From: Candidatus Zixiibacteriota bacterium
GTDB lineage: Bacteria; Zixibacteria; MSB-5A5; GN15; PGXB01
Direction: 5' to 3'
Assembly (NCBI GenBank): GCA_026397495.1
Contig: JAPLUS010000080.1
Location: 1 to 6,068 of the forward strand
DNA: 6,068 bases
Every line of letters begins with the position of its first letter. Position 1 is the stretch's first letter. This document shows, piece after piece, positions 4,798 to 6,068 of this stretch. The notes under the pieces are model-generated. The model saw only the letters and a program-made list of their open reading frames with translations, searched no databases and was not told where the DNA came from. Made by a program: the position numbers and the translations under genes.

Positions 4798-5502
4798 ATG
4801 AAAGTTGACATTCGCAGAATATCGGCAACCCTCGGGGTGGTTATCCTATTTCTTCCATTGATAACAAATGCGCGGTGGATATCCGTTGATCCCCAAGCAT
4901 CAAAGTATCCAAGCTGGAGTCCATACGTGTATACGTTGAACAATCCAATGGGGTACATTGATCCTGATGGGCAGAAGGTAGAATTTGCTCCTAATCAGAC
5001 ACAATCTTTCAAGAATGATTTCTGGGCTGCTATAAAATACCAGGATGCTCATGGGAACGGGGGAACATTTTCGCAGCTTCAGAAATATAGTGAAACCATA
5101 TATATATCGGCACCGACAGTCGGTAATACTGGAATTTACGATCCCAGCATTAAAACGATATTTTGGGATCCTAACCAGGCTTTAGAATTCACAACCGGAG
5201 GGAGCATTTCTCCGGCTACGATACTCCAGCATGAAGGAGCTCATGCAGAAGCTCACATCACAGACCCAAAAGCCTTTAAAGCTCGATCGAATACTCCAGA
5301 TGCAAATTATGGTAATGCTGAGGAGAAACGCGTAATCCAACAAGTGGAGGTTCCGGCAGCGAAGAAAGCTGGTGAAGACACACGGACGGACCACAAGGGC
5401 ACTTCGGTGTCAGTTTCCGGTCCAACCCAACGACCTACGCCGCCCCCACCTCCACCACGGTGGTTATCAAAGGCGAATGCGTCCGGGAAAAAGCAACCCT
5501 GA
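4798..5502 (+). CDS. Secreted RHS C-terminal tip with HExxH metallopeptidase-like toxin domain
   Basis: This is a 234-aa protein. Residues 1-25 form a Sec signal peptide (MKVDIRR, a hydrophobic core to LPLI, then TNA). RWISVDPQASKYPSWSPY follows directly, and NNPMGYIDPDGQ at 48-59: the last part of the RHS-repeat-associated core, with the paired DP sites D31-P32 and D55-P56 that mark the carrier/toxin junction in Rhs proteins. The variable domain (60-205) contains LQHEGAH with HExxH at 145-149 and His153, then NTPDANYGNAEEKRVIQQVE, whose glutamates (175/176 or 184) could supply a third zinc ligand. The tail is proline-rich (213-220) and basic. Rhs toxins are normally over 1,000 aa with a cocoon of YD repeats; here all of that is absent. 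Known Rhs tips act on neighbouring cells after release. A zinc protease activity is inferred from the motif only. Base use looks more AT-rich than the gene before it, which suits recent transfer. Confidence 0.75.
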   Translation: MKVDIRRISATLGVVILFLPLITNARWISVDPQASKYPSWSPYVYTLNNPMGYIDPDGQKVEFAPNQTQSFKNDFWAAIKYQDAHGNGGTFSQLQKYSETIYISAPTVGNTGIYDPSIKTIFWDPNQALEFTTGGSISPATILQHEGAHAEAHITDPKAFKARSNTPDANYGNAEEKRVIQQVEVPAAKKAGEDTRTDHKGTSVSVSGPTQRPTPPPPPPRWLSKANASGKKQP

Positions 5503-5510
5503 TTGAGTGA

Positions 5511-5945
5511 CTGCTCTTAATCGGTTTATTACTGGACTGCTCATCGAAGCACGATAAAGTGCAACAAGCACCTGACGTGACAGAAAAACTAGCAATCTAT
5601 TATCACCCTTGGACCACCTTAACATATAGAAGACTGTCTTGCGCTGATCTTCAGGGTACTTCAGGTTTCATTATCGTTCGTGGTCGGATACTAATCCGGA
5701 AGGTCGAACGCGCTATTGAAAGTGCCAGATTAACTCCACTTTCTGGATATGGCGATATCGATGTGCGCATTTGCTGTACCGCTTTGTCCTCAACGGATTC
5801 GGTCCTGCATTCCATCGAATTTGCACGGTCGTAAGTGATTAAGATTGACGGCAAAATTGTGCAGCGTGATCAGACTTTATTTGGGATGACCCTATCTCTT
5901 TTACCAAAAGATTGCATCAAAGATTGGCCCACCAAGTTGGAGTGA
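5511..5945 (+). pseudogene. Possible decayed immunity lipoprotein gene behind the RHS-tip gene
   Basis: One frame is open from just after a TGA at 5508-5510 to a TAA at 5832-5834, then open again to a TGA at 5943-5945. It begins LLLIGLLLDCSSKHDK, which looks like the hydrophobic core and Cys of a lipoprotein signal, though Asp before Cys is unusual, but no ATG, GTG or TTG precedes it in frame. GTG 5559 is available only after that segment. GTG 5507, 4 bp past the peptidase stop, is in another frame and would need a frameshift to reach it. After the TAA the same frame continues VIKIDGKIVQRDQTLFG, which reads like a normal beta-hairpin. The simplest reading is a ~145-codon gene with a lost start and a nonsense mutation. 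Alternatives are a 91-aa protein from GTG 5559 (ending 5834) or chance. The position suits an immunity gene, but no immunity family is recognised. Confidence 0.4.
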
Positions 5946-5974
5946 ACCCGCTGGCAGCACGGCCATGCAAATGA

Positions 5975-6068
5975 CTGTCTGTTGAAAGACCGGCGATCTA
6001 CTGGCTAATCGGGCTGTTCATGGTGTACGTCGGAAGTAACATTGTTGCTTACTTTATCAGCAAGTATC
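5975..6068 (+). CDS. Possible membrane-protein fragment running off the window
   Basis: From after a TGA at 5972-5974 the frame stays open to the window edge and reads LSVERPAIYWLIGLFMVYVG, then SNIVAYFISKY, a plausible transmembrane helix. No ATG or SD is found before the helix (the first ATG is 6020, inside it). It may be a gene with a rare start, a 5'-decayed gene or chance. The sequence to the right of the window is needed to judge. Confidence 0.2.
   Translation, partial: MSVERPAIYWLIGLFMVYVGSNIVAYFISKY

Noticed and set aside
1..6068. CRISPR array, tRNA, rRNA or insertion sequence.
   Set aside because: No regular repeat-spacer array, no tRNA-like arm pattern, no rRNA sequence and no transposase frame are seen on either strand.

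Overview
The window looks like a chromosomal accessory or gene-sparse stretch of an uncultivated bacterium. It has moderate G+C, strong AGGAGG-type ribosome binding sites, long intergenic regions full of hairpins, and a short interspersed repeat. The style resembles genomes of the FCB group or candidate phyla such as Zixibacteria, but this is an impression from general character and not a placement.

Layout. Positions 1-1248 (+) hold the 3' part of an NAD(P)-dependent aldehyde dehydrogenase with its catalytic residues intact, closed by a clean rho-independent terminator. Next is a small two-helix membrane protein gene on the minus strand (1414-1647), then 352 bp without a gene, then a minus-strand PLP-dependent cysteine synthase family gene (2000-2932). 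A structured region of about 816 bp without a convincing gene follows (2933-3748). On the plus strand come an exported SirB1-type transglutaminase-like protein (3749-4777) and, 20 bp later, a secreted protein (4798-5502). The latter joins a signal peptide, the last ~34 residues of an RHS core and a C-terminal HExxH metallopeptidase-like domain, as in polymorphic toxins. Immediately downstream is a degraded-looking reading frame with a lipoprotein-like N-terminus and an in-frame stop (5511-5945), at the place where a cognate immunity gene would be expected. A possible membrane-protein fragment runs off the right edge.

Two things stand out. First, the 3749-5945 block resembles a compact toxin locus in which an Rhs C-terminal tip has been separated from its giant carrier and given its own Sec signal. 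Its partner is a transglutaminase-fold protein, and its putative immunity gene may be decayed. Second, a repeat with the core TGTTAGAA-N3-TGTTAGAA (exact 11-bp period) occurs four times, always on the plus strand and always between genes. It brackets both minus-strand genes and overlaps the 3' end of one of them. Functions are inferred from motifs read by eye; no database search was possible.
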